Shown: piece after piece, positions 11,901-24,850 of the stretch | Layout: the number at the start of each line of letters is the position of its first letter | Numbering within the stretch: position 1 is the stretch's first letter | Assembly: GCF_000276665.1 (NCBI RefSeq) | Contig: NW_004955423.1 | Coordinates: 9,078,394 to 9,142,393, forward strand | DNA: 64,000 nucleotides | Reading direction: 5' to 3' | Source: Chinchilla lanigera | Lineage: Eukaryota > Chordata > Mammalia > Rodentia > Chinchillidae | Notes under the pieces: generated by a model | Databases searched by the model: none | Told to the model about the DNA's origin: nothing | Seen by the model: the letters and a program-made list of their open reading frames with translations, nothing else | Made by a program: the position numbers and the translations under genes

Positions 11901-12678
11901 GGTGAGCAACTCTGACCTGTGGTGCTTGGGACAAGAAGTGTTTCGAACTTTCTATGTGTTGGTGCTCAGAAAGTGTTAGATTTTGAAGCATTGCAGACTT
12001 TGGATTTTTATTTTTGGATTAGAGAAGCTCAACTGTATGAGCACTGTTAATACTGCTCAGAGGTGGAGTAAAGTAACGTCTTACTGGGTTCAGCAAAATG
12101 GTGGCTTTTTTATGACTTTGAAAAAATAAAATTTAGTACAGCCGAGAGCCTGATTAGAGTAAAATTAAGAAAGGAAAGGAGGAAATTCTTTAAGTTCATG
12201 AGTTTGGATAGCTCTGAGTTTTGTTCTGCACTGTAAGCCTTGGCCTACGAAGGCAAGGCTGGTGTGGTAAACTTTCCTTTATGTTTTGTTTTCTCTCTGG
12301 TAGGTGGCCTATTGTTCCCCAGTTCCAGTCCTGGGTTACACGTAGAATTTGTGGTATGTGGACAAGCAAGAACCTCTATGTTTTCACAGGCCTTGTCCTC
12401 TAACGAGAGTCCGTTTTTCTCTTATATGGCGGCTGCCACAGTGGGCATGGCTACTGATGTCCAGAAGTATATTCCTGTCAGGTGTCAAAGTGAAGGGATG
12501 ATAAAATAAACTCTGGGGAGATCATTGATATTGGAGGATGCAGAGTGTGTGTTGTGTAGAAGGAAAATGTGATCCCTAAGTACTGACACTGCAGGCAAGA
12601 TTTCCAGGTCAATAGAAAAACAACACAATTGTTAAAATAATGTTAAATTGAGGGCTTCTTTAAAAAAAAAAGTAGTGC

Positions 12679-12880
12679 TCAGTTTGTGCTAGGTACTGCC
12701 ATGTTTCTGTGAATATTACTTTGTCTAATCCTCATGGCAACCCTATCGGGCAGGTGCCACTGCTGTCACCACTGACCAGATGAAGCAGCTGAACAAAGAG
12801 TGTAAGCCATTTTGCTGGTAATCTGGAGCCAGGACTCGCTGTGCAGCTCGTACCAGAGCACATGTGTTTAGCACCACCCT
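12679..12880 (+). repeat. MIR SINE
   Basis: It follows MIR in order: 'GTGCTAGGTACTGCCATG', 'CTAATCCTCATGGCAACCCT', a 'CACTGACCAGATGAAGCAGC' step, and 'CTGGAGCCAGGACTCGCTGT' before 'GTACCAGAGCACATG'. Diverged but nearly full core. Confidence 0.75.
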
Positions 12881-13753
12881 CAGCAGTTAGTTTTTCTTTA
12901 TTTGGACTTTTGCTGGCGTCCTCTTTGCCCAGCCTTCTGCTCTGACTGCCTCATCCTCTTTTTTGCACTGTGACAAGAGTAAGAAAGGGCAAGTTCACAT
13001 TCACCAGTATTTCCCCTCTTGAGCTAGAAAGGGCGTTAATGTTTTTGGCTCAGAGCAAAGTTTGGTATTTGTAGATTGTGTCAATCAACTCTGCCCTGTC
13101 TCCTGTCTAACTTATAGGCTTAATCTTTCGGTTGGTATGTGTCTTGAGGAACTACCTGCCTTCCTGGAAAAATATTTTTTTCAGTATATTATATTATTAT
13201 CAGTAGTATACAGCAGGAGAGAGAAAAGGCTTCTGTACTTCTAGGTGGAACGGACAGGACTGTGTGGTAATCACGGCCACTAGCTTCGGTTCATACTGTT
13301 GTGTATCATTTTATCTGGAACAGTTATGAGGAGTTTAAAATAAAGGGCTTTGCGGTTTTGACAGGTGTGGTGTTGGGTAAGAGAAAAACTGAAATAAACA
13401 ATGGCATTGCCAAGTAGGATAAGAGAAGTCACGGGACTAAGATGAAGCAGCACTGGGGAATTGGTTAATGGCAGGATGACAGTCTGGTGTTGAGGGGCCT
13501 GGGGAAGTTCCTCAGTGGTGAGACAGAGGGATCTGGTGGGAGACGGGAGGTCTGGGGACAGGGGAAATGAAACTGAAGAGCGGGGAAGTGTAAAGTTTTT
13601 AAGACTTCTAGCTTCTGATTTCTTTGGATAACAGAGATTTGGGGTTTAGCCCCAGCTGTTATGTTTTCTGCAAGGTAATCTGCAGCACATTAGTTCACCT
13701 TTCCTTGGTTAAGTTTCCTCATCTGAGAGGAAATAAGCAATCTTCAGTTCTTT

Positions 13754-13796
13754 CCAAGTTGTAAAGTTCAGTGGTCCCAAGTTGTAAAGTTCAGTG
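13754..13796 (+). repeat. Two-copy tandem duplication (20 bp, period 23)
   Basis: CCAAGTTGTAAAGTTCAGTG occurs at 13754-13773 and again at 13777-13796 with no differences. A local recent duplication. Confidence 0.95.
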
Positions 13797-14691
13797 CTTG
13801 AATGAATTTGTTGAATTTCATCTCAGTCCAAAGACAGGGCAAAGGATGGACAGAGAGGAGAGTCAATATATAGTTTTCAGAGACTTCTTAGAGGGCTTGG
13901 GACATAATCTTGAAAGACTGGTGGAATTTGTATGGGCAAGAGGAAAAGACATTCTAAGCAGGAAATACTGTAATAAAAATACAATGGTAGAAACATCTAG
14001 AGCTCATGTAAAGCCACAAGGAAGGACCCAGGAACACCGATGTTTGATGTGGCACCACGAAAATAGTGAATTTGTGAGCCGGAAAGGTTTAGCCAGCTCT
14101 CTTGGGAAGGGAAGAGTAGACCAGATAACCTTTGTCAGTAGGATTTTGGCTGAACACAAAAGCGCACAGAACAGTATAGTAAGCAGACCGCTTGCTTGAG
14201 GGTGGCGGCGGCGGTGAGGGTGGAGACGGTGAGTGCACGATTGGAAAGGCGTGCAGGCACCCTGTTCCCATTTCAGCAGCCCTGAGGCAGAATGCTTGCT
14301 TACTTCTGGGTTATGATGTGTGATGGGGCCCTTTATGTGAGAGATGTTACTTACTGGTTCTCACTGAAAAGACATTGGGGATATATAATCCTGCTTCCCA
14401 AAGGGTGCCAAGGCCCTGCTTAGGAGCATTTCAAAATCCCACTTGTCAACATGGCTAATCGGCTACAGTAACCAAACACATAAGATACCCCATGTTTACT
14501 GTCAAACAGCACCGTGTTCACTGAGCACACAGGGATAAGAAAATGGGCCGGACTTTCCTATTCTGCAATGTCTTGAAATACAAATGAAAAAAATAAAGGG
14601 TGAAGGGGTTTATGACTCATACATTTGAAGTCTTCCATAACCTTCCTGTTTCTCAGGGTGATATTTTCCAGCTGTGGGTGTGACCCCCTGG

Positions 14692-15315
14692 AGTAGTCTC
14701 TATTCATCCAAGGGAGATATATTCCAGGACCCCAGTGGGCACCTAAAGCTGTGGGTAGCATGAAGACCTATGTACTATGTTTTTTCCTGTGCATGCATAC
14801 CAGTGATAATTTGATTTATAAATTAGGCAGACTAAGCAATAACAATAGCTTACCATAAATCTCAGGAACTTCAGCATACCGTTTTTGTTTTTCCTTTCCT
14901 GAAGTTGAAAATGTTCACCTTTTAACTTAGAAGAAGTACTTTATGGCTTCTCTTGGGCATGTCTAAATCACCAGCATTACTACTTTTGTACCCTGAGGCC
15001 ATTATTAAGTAAAATAAAAGTTACCTGAACGAAAGCACTGTAATGCAATGACAGTTAATTTCATCCCTGAGGTGGCCACTAAATGACCAATAGAAGGGTA
15101 GCATATAATGTGAGTATGCTGGACAAAGGGATTATTCACATGTCAGGTAGGATGGAGTGGAGCAATGCAAGATTTCATCACTGATCATAATGGCACACAA
15201 TATAGAACCTATGAGTTGTTTCTTTCTGGAATTTTCCAGGTAGCATTTTCAGACTGCAGTTGGGTAACTGAAACTATGGAAGGCAAAACTGTGAATAAGG
15301 ACAGAGTATCACCGT
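14692..15315. mobile_element. Tigger-like DNA transposon fossil
   Basis: The left part reads 'AGTCTCTATTCATCCAAGGG', 'ATATTCCAGGACCCCAGTGG' and then 'CACCTAAAGCTGTGGGTAGC'. The middle has 'CTATGTTTTTTCCTGTGCAT' and 'TTTATAAATTAGGCAGACTA'. The right end reads 'GGGTAACTGAAACTATGGAA' then 'AACTGTGAATAAGGACAGAG'. This order matches nonautonomous Tc1/mariner-Tigger-type elements of mammals. Terminal inverted repeats are eroded and no transposase remains. The exact subfamily is not assigned. Confidence 0.65.
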
Positions 15316-15603
15316 GGAATTGTGGCCAGCATAGTTTTGATGGGACATGAAACAAAAAGAAATGTTAGAGTACATTGTGTTTAATGGGTATAGGTATAGT
15401 TTCATAACCCATCCTTTCACCTTTGCTAGAATTGCCATGTTTGTCCTGAGTCTGAAATGAGCTAGGACCAGGACCTGGGTATTTGACACTGTCGATGGGC
15501 TTCATTGATGAAACAAATATCTTGTCTGAATGAAAGAAGGAGAGTTGGAGAGAAAGGGAACAAAGTGGAGGGAGGAAGGGATCAAAAAGGAGGGAGAAGG
15601 GAA

Positions 15604-15613
15604 CACACACACT

Positions 15614-15664
<51 letters not shown>

Positions 15665-15672
15665 GCACGCAC
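15604..15672 (+). repeat. (AC)n microsatellite
   Basis: Mainly uninterrupted AC dinucleotides flanked by GCGC and GCACGC variants. The three long open frames crossing it on either strand are low-complexity artefacts. Confidence 0.97.
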
Positions 15673-17336
15673 TCCAAAACCAGGAGGCAGGAGAAGCTGA
15701 GCAGGGCTCCTGGGACTTCCCGAGATGTTTGTTTTCAGTTCACAGGGCCTTGTAGTTGCCTCCGCTGTGCAGAAGCTGCTTTCAATGTTTGTCACTGTGC
15801 GTGCCTTAGTAATCAAATATCTGAAAAATTTAAAGCTTTGCTTTGTGGAACGAACGGATTGTTGCCATATCAGATAGAGAATGACTAAATCTTTTCAGGC
15901 CACGCAGGCACTGAAACTTAGCATAAAGTTCAGGGGTGTTGGTATTTCTGCCTGGAAACAGTGCATCGGAAGAGCACCTGCGCTGCCTTCTTCCTCCTTC
16001 TGCCTCATGCCCCTTTAGTTCGGGGACGGTAAAGGCACTCAGTTTCTTTATTCCTCTTTCATAGTTCCTTCTTCACACCAATTTTTGGGCCTTTCTTCCT
16101 CTTAGAAAACAGACCTACCTCTTCAGCTGGAATAAACAGCTAGGTAGTTCTTTTCTGAGGTACAGGACAGAAACACTTCTCAGGTTTCACCTGTTTCAGA
16201 AGAAGCTTCGGGGAGAAGTTCCATTACCTACCTATATCCCACCCTCCTGCCAGCACTGGTGTCCTGGAAGATGCAGAGTCTGGGGCCTTGATTTCTGTCA
16301 AAGGACACTGTGGTTATTACCTGTTACTCCGCTACCAATGTAAGGCCCAGCAGTAGTGGCAAACCTATGGCTCACATGCCACACCGGGCTGTTTTTTATC
16401 ACTGAAAGCTCTAAATGGTTTTCCATGACTGGCCTGGAGCATATGGAGTATTCTGGCCCATGGCAGAATTTTACTGAATTCATATTCACGTTGTTTGTAC
16501 TTTGAAGATTTCACCTGGGGACTGCTGCGTTCAGTGTGTAGCTAAAGCACACGTGCCGGGTGGGAAGCAGGAGGAAAGGGTGTTTGCTGGAATCCAGACT
16601 TAAGGATCAGCAAGGAAATGTGCGTAAAGGGCAGGAGGCACAGGAAGCAGGGGCTGGGGAACACCACAAGCAAGCCGCCTTTTTCTTCTGCCCTGACCAG
16701 TGTCCCTCCAGCCAGGCATCTGCTCCTTGACCACCAGATTGTTATCACGACTGCAGAGTGTGCCCAGGAACAAGCCCATGGCCCTGAGGAATCAGTATCG
16801 GCGGAGATATTTGACCAAGTTCACCGTGTAAATCATTGCTAGGGCTATGGCCAGAGCCCAGGGCTTCCTCGTTCCTGCTTCTTCTAATGGGCCCCACTTT
16901 CTTGCCTTGCAGGAGTAAACTTGTCCTTGATGCCCAAGTGACAGTGACATACAACAGGGGCTTCCATGAGGTCAGAGGGTTTGCAGCCCACCAGAGGGCC
17001 TATCTTATTCTTGGTGCTTTTCAACAAAGAGAGATTTCTGCTTTTTGTATTTTCTTATCAAAAACATTTATTGACTATTAGGTTTGAAGCAGTACTGGCC
17101 CCAAGACATGGCCTTAGGATTCCGACTCTGAAGGCAGACTGAACCCATGCTTGCTCAAGTGTTTTATGACTGTCAGAAGGTGACTGGGGCTGATGAGTCA
17201 ACAGTCCTGTCACGTGAGAGACAGGTCAGGCAGATTCATCTGCTCCGTGTGGCTGGGCAGTTGGAGAGAACCAGTGGACCTTCCCTCTGGGGGTTCTTCT
17301 GCCCAGATCAGCTTCCTGGGCCTCTGTCTCAGCTGA

Positions 17337-17600
17337 TCATCACTGTTACGGTTGATACATTGTGTTAACTTGAGAAGTTTAGAAGGTTAACTATGTGACT
17401 CAGCAGAGAGCCAGGGTCCTGCTGCTTCTGCTGTCTTCTGCCACCTTGAAGCATTGCCCCTGTGCCATGCCACCCTGCCTTGGAGCTAGCTGATTATAGA
17501 CTAAAACCTCTGCAAACGATAAGCTAAATAAACCTCTCCTCCCTTAATTTTGGGTATTTTGTCTCAGCAACAACAAAAAGTAAACAAGACAATCACCATG
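17337..17600 (+). repeat. LTR-like fragment (rodent MaLR-like, unassigned)
   Basis: The 3' part has the layout 'GATTATAGACTAAAACCTCT', 'GCTAAATAAACCTCTCCTCC' with an AATAAA, then 'GGTATTTTGTCTCAGCAACA' and 'AAAAGTAAACAAGACA'. This layout is typical of rodent solo LTRs carrying a polyadenylation signal. No internal viral genes are present. Confidence 0.55.
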
Positions 17601-19658
17601 GGGAGTGGTTCTACGTCCCTAGGGACCTGTCGTCCTAATGCTGTGATATCATGACATGACGTGATTGCTTCCTGTATCCTGGTTCTTACCAATAACCACC
17701 TTCGTTCGAGGTGGGGGCCGTCTGACAAAGGTACCTAGTTGCCCTCTCACTTGAATTGACTTTTGTGAGTGTTCCTGAGACACAAAAGATTTCTTTGGTA
17801 GACTAGAGGTTGAGGGATCTCCAGGCTCCCTAGGGGTGATTAGTGAGATTCTCTCTTCAGTTCTTCCCAGTGTGACTGTGGACTCAGGACCACCACAGGC
17901 CTGAGTGATATGTGGGTCCCAAGATAATTTGTGAGTCCCTTGTTCAGACGGTAGGGGAGAAAGTACACCGTGGTACTAAACGTACAGCTCTGTCCTCTCT
18001 TTACCTATCTTCTTGGCTCACTCTCATGTTCTATTGGCTTCCTTACAAAAAAGAACTAAAGATAAAATTATTGAGGACTTCAAGATAGTAATAGCAGAGC
18101 TTTAAACTAAGTGTAGGTTCTTTTGGGTGCTGACTCTGTGAGCCCAGGAACATGGCCCTTTGCTACTGAGATTAAGCTGTGGCCTCAGCTAACCCAGGAC
18201 CCGCCCTACTGGGATCTGGGGCACTTGGGGAGAGTTAGCTCCCTTTAAAGCACCCTCCTGTCCCAGGATTAAGAGGGCTGGCCGCAGGCATTATCTCATG
18301 ATCAATGTCCTCGATTTTTGAGAAGTATTTTTTGGATGCTTCTTTTCTTTTCTAGGGCTGGTATCTTTTTCTAGGCAGGGTTCTTTATCGCCACCCGGGA
18401 GTCCCAGCAAGAGGAAGACTGGCACTGTGTAGCCAGGACCTCCTGCATGTTATCTGAGCAACTGGTGAGTCCCAGGGCTCCCCTGAGCATTTCTACATTC
18501 CTGGGCTCTCAGAACTGTTCTTGCTAATGAGTCAGGGGACAGTCTGTTCCCGCTTTGTATCTGTTCTGAACCTGCCTATCTGGTCGAAGACAAGGCTTGG
18601 GATATAAATGTTATATCCAGAACAGTGCCCCTCATGACTGAGTTGGCCTTGTAAACCCTACAATTGGGCCCCAGACCCAAGATCAGGACTGTTTTTTTTT
18701 TTGTTATTTTTGCAAGTTGAACAATACCTCTTGGGAGGTCAGTGCTTCCCTCCCCAGGAACTGTTCCAAAACCTTGGTCTTAGGGTTTCTTACAGTTATT
18801 CCTGACATTCTGTTGAAGGCTCTGTGCTCCAGAGACATTGTGCTGACTGTACTGCTAAGGATCTTAATGCTGAAAAAAGATGGCAAGCTCCTAGGATCTC
18901 TGTATGATTGCTTGCATGTCCCACTGTGACTCCAGACTTACACAGCAAACTTCTGAATGCTCTCTCAGCACGGAGCTCAGCGCTTTCTGCTGGGACCAGG
19001 GAATTACTGAGGAAGCCAAGGTGGCACACAGACCTGAGGTGTACGGGAGGCTATCATCGAACCTGTGCACAACTCAGAAGCTAGTGTCTTTTTGTAGCAT
19101 GGGAGAGACTTTCAGAAGGACACAGTGGTAGTCCTAAAGAAGTGAGTGCTGAGTTATGGCGCGATGACTGGACCTTTCTCCATTTGTTTGACTATGGAAA
19201 GGAAATACTTTCTTTGCTTTAAGGCAACTTGCAGCTTAAAAATGGTAGCAGTTGTGTGAGCTTGGAGAACCTTTATGCTTATGCTTCTTTGCTGGCCTGT
19301 GAGTAATGAAGGGATGATGCGGCACTTCCTGATTCAGGGAGTTTTGCCGAATGTGGCCCACAGGACAATGCCAGGAACCAACCACAGGCTTCTGGTTTTC
19401 TGTTATATAGAACAGAGGAACCAGCCTCAGAACCTAGCAGGATCTGTGTAGAAGTTCTTAAGTTGCAGGCTTTCTTGGGTACCTGGAAGCTCAGGAACAA
19501 TAGAAATGGAAGAGGTCATTTCTGGGTAGCAGAGTGAGGCCTGGACCTGCCCCTGGTGTACAGGGGACAGGTGGACTCAGCCTGTTGGGGAACCTGTTTT
19601 GAAATGTAGCATGGATGGGCTGTGGCCAGCCGGATCTGACAGAGAAGGATGGCAATTT

Positions 19659-19816
19659 ATTTTCTTTTTTTGTCTTTCTGAGACAGGGTCTCACTATGCA
19701 GTTCAGGCTGGCCTTGAGCTCACTTTATAGCCCCGACTGGTCTCGAACTTGAAGTGATCCTCCTGCCTCAGCCTCCCAAAGGCTGGGATTACAGGCATGT
19801 GCCACCACACCCGGCT
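19659..19816 (-). repeat. B1-type SINE, antisense
   Basis: The + strand shows the reversed element: a T-rich tail, 'GAGACAGGGTCTCACTATGC', 'GTGATCCTCCTGCCTCAGCC', 'GGCTGGGATTACAGGCATGT' and 'GCCACCACACCCGG'. It includes the internal duplication ('TTCAGGCTGGCCTTGAGCTC' and 'GACTGGTCTCGAACTTGAAG'). Perfect 14-bp target-site duplications AAGGATGGCAATTT lie at 19645-19658 and 19817-19830. Confidence 0.93.
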
Positions 19817-21142
19817 AAGGATGGCAATTTCTAAACCAAAGAGTTCACTGGGACCCGGCTCTGCAGAACCTATGGAGGCCTGAGCCATCTTGGTTGACCT
19901 AGAGACTGATTTAACCTGGAGGTTCAGAGAACATAGACAAGCTAGAGTTTGTGCAGCCCCGTGTGCCAGAGGCGATGTTGGATCATGGAAGTGAGGGCAG
20001 CCTACAGTTTGAAGTTTTGGTGAGAGAGGCCTCATTCTCAAAAGGTACATTACAGACTTACTAGCGTGCAGCAATAACTGTTCATATTTATCAGCCAGAA
20101 GGTAGGAGGCTGAGACAGCCCTCTGTAAGAGCAGCATGAGGGGCTGGAGGCAAAAGGCATGGTGTGCATTCCTGCGTGGGATGAAGTCCTCCAGCATCTC
20201 TGGTTTCCTATTTAGTTTCCTAGAGAATTCTTTGACCATTCTTTCAAGATAAGGACATGGATGCCTAGCTATCTAAAGGCCAAATAGTCTCTGTGGTACC
20301 TTAATGCAGCTTCTCTAGCACCCCAGACCGGGAAAGAAAGGATCATAAGGTGATGGCAGGGTCTACTTTTCAGGTACCGCAAGTAGTCACGTAGGGGCTG
20401 GCCACATCCAGATGGACAGCATTTGTCCCTTGTGGCTGTCACTGTGAGCGCCACAGCAGATGAAAGGCAGGTGTATCTAGCAGGCTATGGCCAGGGTTGC
20501 TGGATGATTCAGTGGCAGGGAGGAACTGACCATCCTGGGCAGACTCCCAAGGGCAGTGCCTGCTGTTTAAGGTGGTATTGAGAGAACACCCAAGAAAGTC
20601 AACATAAAGTGACAATTCCTGAATGATAAGGCCCAACGCAATATCTCCAGAAGGCACCCACAGAAGGTTGCGATCTGAGCAGGCGAGTCTGGGGGCAGAG
20701 GAAGCTACTTCCCAGTAACCCACTGCTGAAGTGCCCTTGGGCTTCTGTAGTCAGAAGCTGGAGTCAGTGAAGCCTGGGGTAGCAGTAGGACCTAACTATG
20801 TATTGGCATGGACCAGGATGGGTCGGAAAGAGTGGACACATCCTTTGGAGGGACAGTGAGTCCCTGAAAGAGTTATAAGAGTTGGGAGGAACCCCAGTGT
20901 CAGCAGCCCTACAGTACCAGTCAGGTTACTCTGGAGACTGACTGGTGGGGGTAGGATGTAAAGCAGATATCCAGGGCCTAGGCATCAGGGCCAGCTGGGG
21001 CTGGGAACCCCTGATTAACCCTGGCTCCAAGCACCTGGGTGTAGAGAGTTGTTATTACAGAAATATGACCTCAGGAGGTGGTACGCACCTTGGTTGGAGA
21101 TCATGGAGTAGTATCTCCAGCACGTGTATGAGCCCTCTCTCC

Positions 21143-21144
<2 letters not shown>

Positions 21145-21176
<32 letters not shown>
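21145..21176 (+). repeat. (AC)n microsatellite
   Basis: Sixteen uninterrupted AC units immediately upstream of an antisense ID insertion. Confidence 0.97.
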
Positions 21177-21178
<2 letters not shown>

Positions 21179-21194
21179 TCTCTGGTTCCTATTA

Positions 21195-21300
21195 TTGTTG
21201 GGTTTTTTGTTTTTCGTTTTTCTTCTGGTACCAGTAATTGAACTCACGACCTTGCGCTTGCCAGGCAGGCGCTTTGCTGCTGAGCTAAATCCCCAGCCCC
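21195..21300 (-). repeat. ID-type SINE (young subfamily), antisense
   Basis: The reversed ID core: T-rich tail, 'GGTACCAGTAATTGAACTCA', 'CGACCTTGCGCTTGCCAGGC', 'GCTGAGCTAAATCCCCAGCC'. A perfect 14-bp duplication TCTGGTTCCTATTA flanks it (21181-21194 and 21301-21314). The tail is a long T/G mix on the + strand. Confidence 0.93.
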
Positions 21301-23343
21301 TCTGGTTCCTATTAACCTGTTCTAATTAACCTGTCTCCTGGTATAACCCTGACATATACATTTTGGAGAAATGACCGAGGCATGCCGAACGCTCTCATCC
21401 TCAGCGGAAACATTTCCAGGCAAGGGTTTCTGTGATGGCAATAAGAAAGAAAGAGGAAGAATTTGTTTAAGAGACACTAAGAGAACAGAAGCCACAGGAG
21501 ACGGAGACACATCAGGCACGGAAGTGAATCCAGCTTCTGGGTATTAAATTTGGTTAACTGAAGGAACGAAAGAAATGGTGGCTTAGAAATGGAAGCTCCC
21601 AATGAAATAGAGAGGTACAGAGCAGGATCTCTGATATTCCTAGAGAAATAAAATATATATTCTTTGAAAACCTTTGGAAAATACCCACCAACCTTAACCC
21701 TGAAGAGAATAAACTAGAAGGTACTTCCTCCCTCCCATCCAGATAGCAAGTATGGTAGAGGCTAAATCATTTTTGCTCTGGTAGAATCCATCTGTAAAAT
21801 ACATTTCTCTCTTCTGCCTGTGTGTCATTAAAAAAAAAAAAAAACTCTTCAAATTTTTGTCATTGCCTTGTTCTTTTAGTTATGTGCAGTAAACTGTTTT
21901 ACTAGGTTGAAATTAGGCAGTTTGAATTTGTATCTGATCTCATTTGCTCTGACACAATAACCCCTCTGTGGCTAATGAAAACAATTTAATGGTGTGGTCT
22001 GAAGGAGAAGACAGTATTACTCAGGCTATTAACACCAGGGGACTTCTTGCTGACCTCTTACAGTGACCTGCAAACTGTGCTTCCAGGATTACTGCACTCT
22101 TGAGGAAGCACGGAATGAAGTCTTGCCTGAAAATATTTTAGAGAATGCTTCAAGTGGAAAAGCCATAAATAAAAGCTGAGAGAGCTAAGTAGCTATAAAT
22201 GAGAGGCAAGAGAGGACCTCTAGAATTAACCTGATGACAAGGTTTACTAGTTTTAAGTGGCATGTCACCAGGATGTCTGAGTTGGGCACAAGGAGCCTGC
22301 AGCATCATGAAAATAAAAATTGTGTGAGGTTCTGTAATTTTGCAGTTGGAGAGGAGAGTGAATGCAAATTAGGTGGAGCATTTCCACCCTTGACTGCATC
22401 AGTGTGACTGATAGTTCTTTACTGGCCTCTTACGTAGCTGAAACATCTTGAAGATGCCTTTTTATCACATGAAGGATATTTTACCCACAAAGTCTTCCTG
22501 ATGATGTTTTGTGATCACTAAACTTACTGGTTTGAATTTGTTTATTACCTTTCTGGACCTGTGATGCTAGGAATTTGATACAACTTTGGTAATGTTAGAC
22601 TGAGTTAGCTGCTTGCCCAAACTTGAGGGGGTTGGAGCCTGCCCATCCATTCAGAAATGAGACTTATTTGAACCTTGTGGGCTGAATAATTTAGGCTTTG
22701 TAGAACTGGGAGAATGTGCTGTCTGCCCCCTGTTTGTATACCTGGTTTGTATATAACTGTGGAGTTACTCTAACATGAAGGTATTCAGAGACTGCCCGGT
22801 GGGTGTCCCTTTTATATCTTTGTGAATGCATTGCCCCTGCTTTTTCTAAAAGTCTCATTTTTTCTCCATTGTAAAGACATTTTTGTTTAATCAAAGCCTA
22901 CACCTGCGTTTTCTCCTTCTGCTTTTAAAAATAATCTTGAATAACATGAGATTTTCCTAAACTGTTCTGATTTCTGGGTTTGGGACCCTAAAAGCACTTC
23001 ATTAGCACATCATTAAAATGATTAATTGATTTTGATAATAATGGGTGAAAACACTTTGCAGGTTAAGAAACATATATTCTTTCACTGTAGTTTTGTTTTA
23101 TTTTGGTGTTCAAAGGGGAGTTATTACTGCCTTAACTTATAAAACTAGTCCCTTTCATCTGGGACACATTTACAGTTTACAAGATCCTTTCTCCAACTAC
23201 TCTCTGGGTAGTGTGGGAGAGAGAATTAGCATTTTAAGTGAGAGTGTTTGACTCTAGTTCTGCTTTCCAAGGAAGAAATTTAATTTCTCTACACCACAGT
23301 TTCCTCATAAAAGTCATAATGCCAAGAGTATATTCTTAGGAGT

Positions 23344-23401
23344 AAATGAAGTATAATGATAACAAGAATCTTAAATGAAATATGATGATAACAAGAATCT
23401 T
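23344..23401 (+). repeat. Two-copy tandem duplication (29 bp)
   Basis: Adjacent 29-bp copies at 23344-23372 and 23373-23401 match at 27 of 29 positions and both end in GATAACAAGAATCTT. AT-rich, no known family. Confidence 0.95.
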
Positions 23402-23929
23402 AAACAATATACATAATAGCTGCTTGAAATGTATTTGTGATTGTAAAGTATTTCCCATGAAGTTGATTTAGCCACTTCATATCTATGAGCAATAGACAGG
23501 ACAAGTATTCCTAGCCTCATGTGTCAAGAAAAATAAAGTCTAGAAAGTGACAGAATTTGTTAATCTAAACATCAACACTAGTGCTCAGAATTTAAATAGT
23601 TTTATAAATATTGAAATGCTTTGGCTCCAGAATAGAAATGAAGTTTAACATCTTCATTATTTTTTATATTATGAAGAATTTGCTTGTTACCAAAATGTAC
23701 ATATTACAAAATTTATGATTTAGAAAGTGGAAGTCCCTGGTTCTCTCTTTAGAGATTTCAGAATGGTTAACAGTTTCGCCACCTTGCAGATGCTTTGCCT
23801 GCAAATAATAAAATTGCACACAATGATAATTTTTGTACAGAAGTGTTTTCTTGCTATAGTAGTTTTCAGCTTTCTTTTTACTTGACACTATGGTAATATT
23901 TTATACCACTATGACATATATATCTAATT

Positions 23930-24200
23930 CTCTTCCCCGACTCTATTCAGTGTCCACACCAAATTGTTGCTATTTTATGAGTTATTGCTAATTTTTCACC
24001 ATAAAGATAATGTTATAATGAGCCTCCTTGTACATATATCTCTAAGCATTCCAGGACTAATTTATGAACTATGTTTCTTGCATATTAGTAGGTCAAGAAA
24101 CTACTTATTCTAAAATTTCACTGGATATTTCTAAATTGTCCTCTAATGGGTTACATTAATCTATACTCATGCAAATACTGCAATAAATCTTTCTCCTTAT
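23930..24200 (-). repeat. Old L1 3'-end fragment, antisense
   Basis: The + strand reads as the reverse of the L1 ORF2 end: 'CACCATAAAGATAATGTTAT', 'GAGCCTCCTTGTACATATAT', 'CTAAATTGTCCTCTAATGGG' and 'ATCTATACTCATGCAAATAC'. Strongly diverged. Confidence 0.6.
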
Positions 24201-24414
24201 GTTTTCCCTTAATACTAGGATTTTATAATTTACATGCCTTTAAATTATAATTTATGTACCTGTTTCAGCACAACGTATTTGAAAGGGCAGGTGCTATCTG
24301 CCTTATCACCCTTGTCAGCAAAAAGAAAGAAAAGTGGGGGCAGGAAGCATATGGAGCAAACTAAAATTGACAGAAAGGTGTTAAGCTAGAAACAGAGACA
24401 TCTGACTTCCATTC

Positions 24415-24850
24415 CTGCTCATTCATTCAAATATCATTTACTGAGGGCTGCTGTGGGATAGACTCTATTTAATGATGGCAGAGTTCCTGCCTTCATAAGC
24501 TTGCATAACAAACAAATAAATTAGCATATAACATCAGCACTGTTAAGACACGTGAGGAAAAATGAAACAGAGAAAGGGATGAGGGTGGCAGAGCCAAGTT
24601 CAGAAGGGGAAGCTGCTTTAGACAGGGTGACCCGGGAAACTGACTCTGGGGATGTGATGATTGAGAGCCTAAGCTCGGTGAAGACTGAACCCACTACCCA
24701 TCTGGAGAAAGCTCCAGGTAGGCAGAGCTGACCATCCAAGTGCAAAGGGTTTGAGAAAGCAGCCAGTTTGACGGGTTCCAGCACCAAAGCTGTGCTGACT
24801 TTTAATTTGCCAGAAGAGGAGAGCTGGGCTATTTGCTTTCTCTGTGGAAT
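24415..24850 (+). repeat. Ancient LINE-derived fragment (family unassigned)
   Basis: 'CTCATTCATTCAAATATCAT', 'TTACTGAGGGCTGCTG', 'GTTCCTGCCTTCATAAGCTT' and 'AAATAAATTAGCATATAAC' give the same motif order as the 5.8 and 9.7 kb copies. Antisense open frames here are chance. Confidence 0.6.
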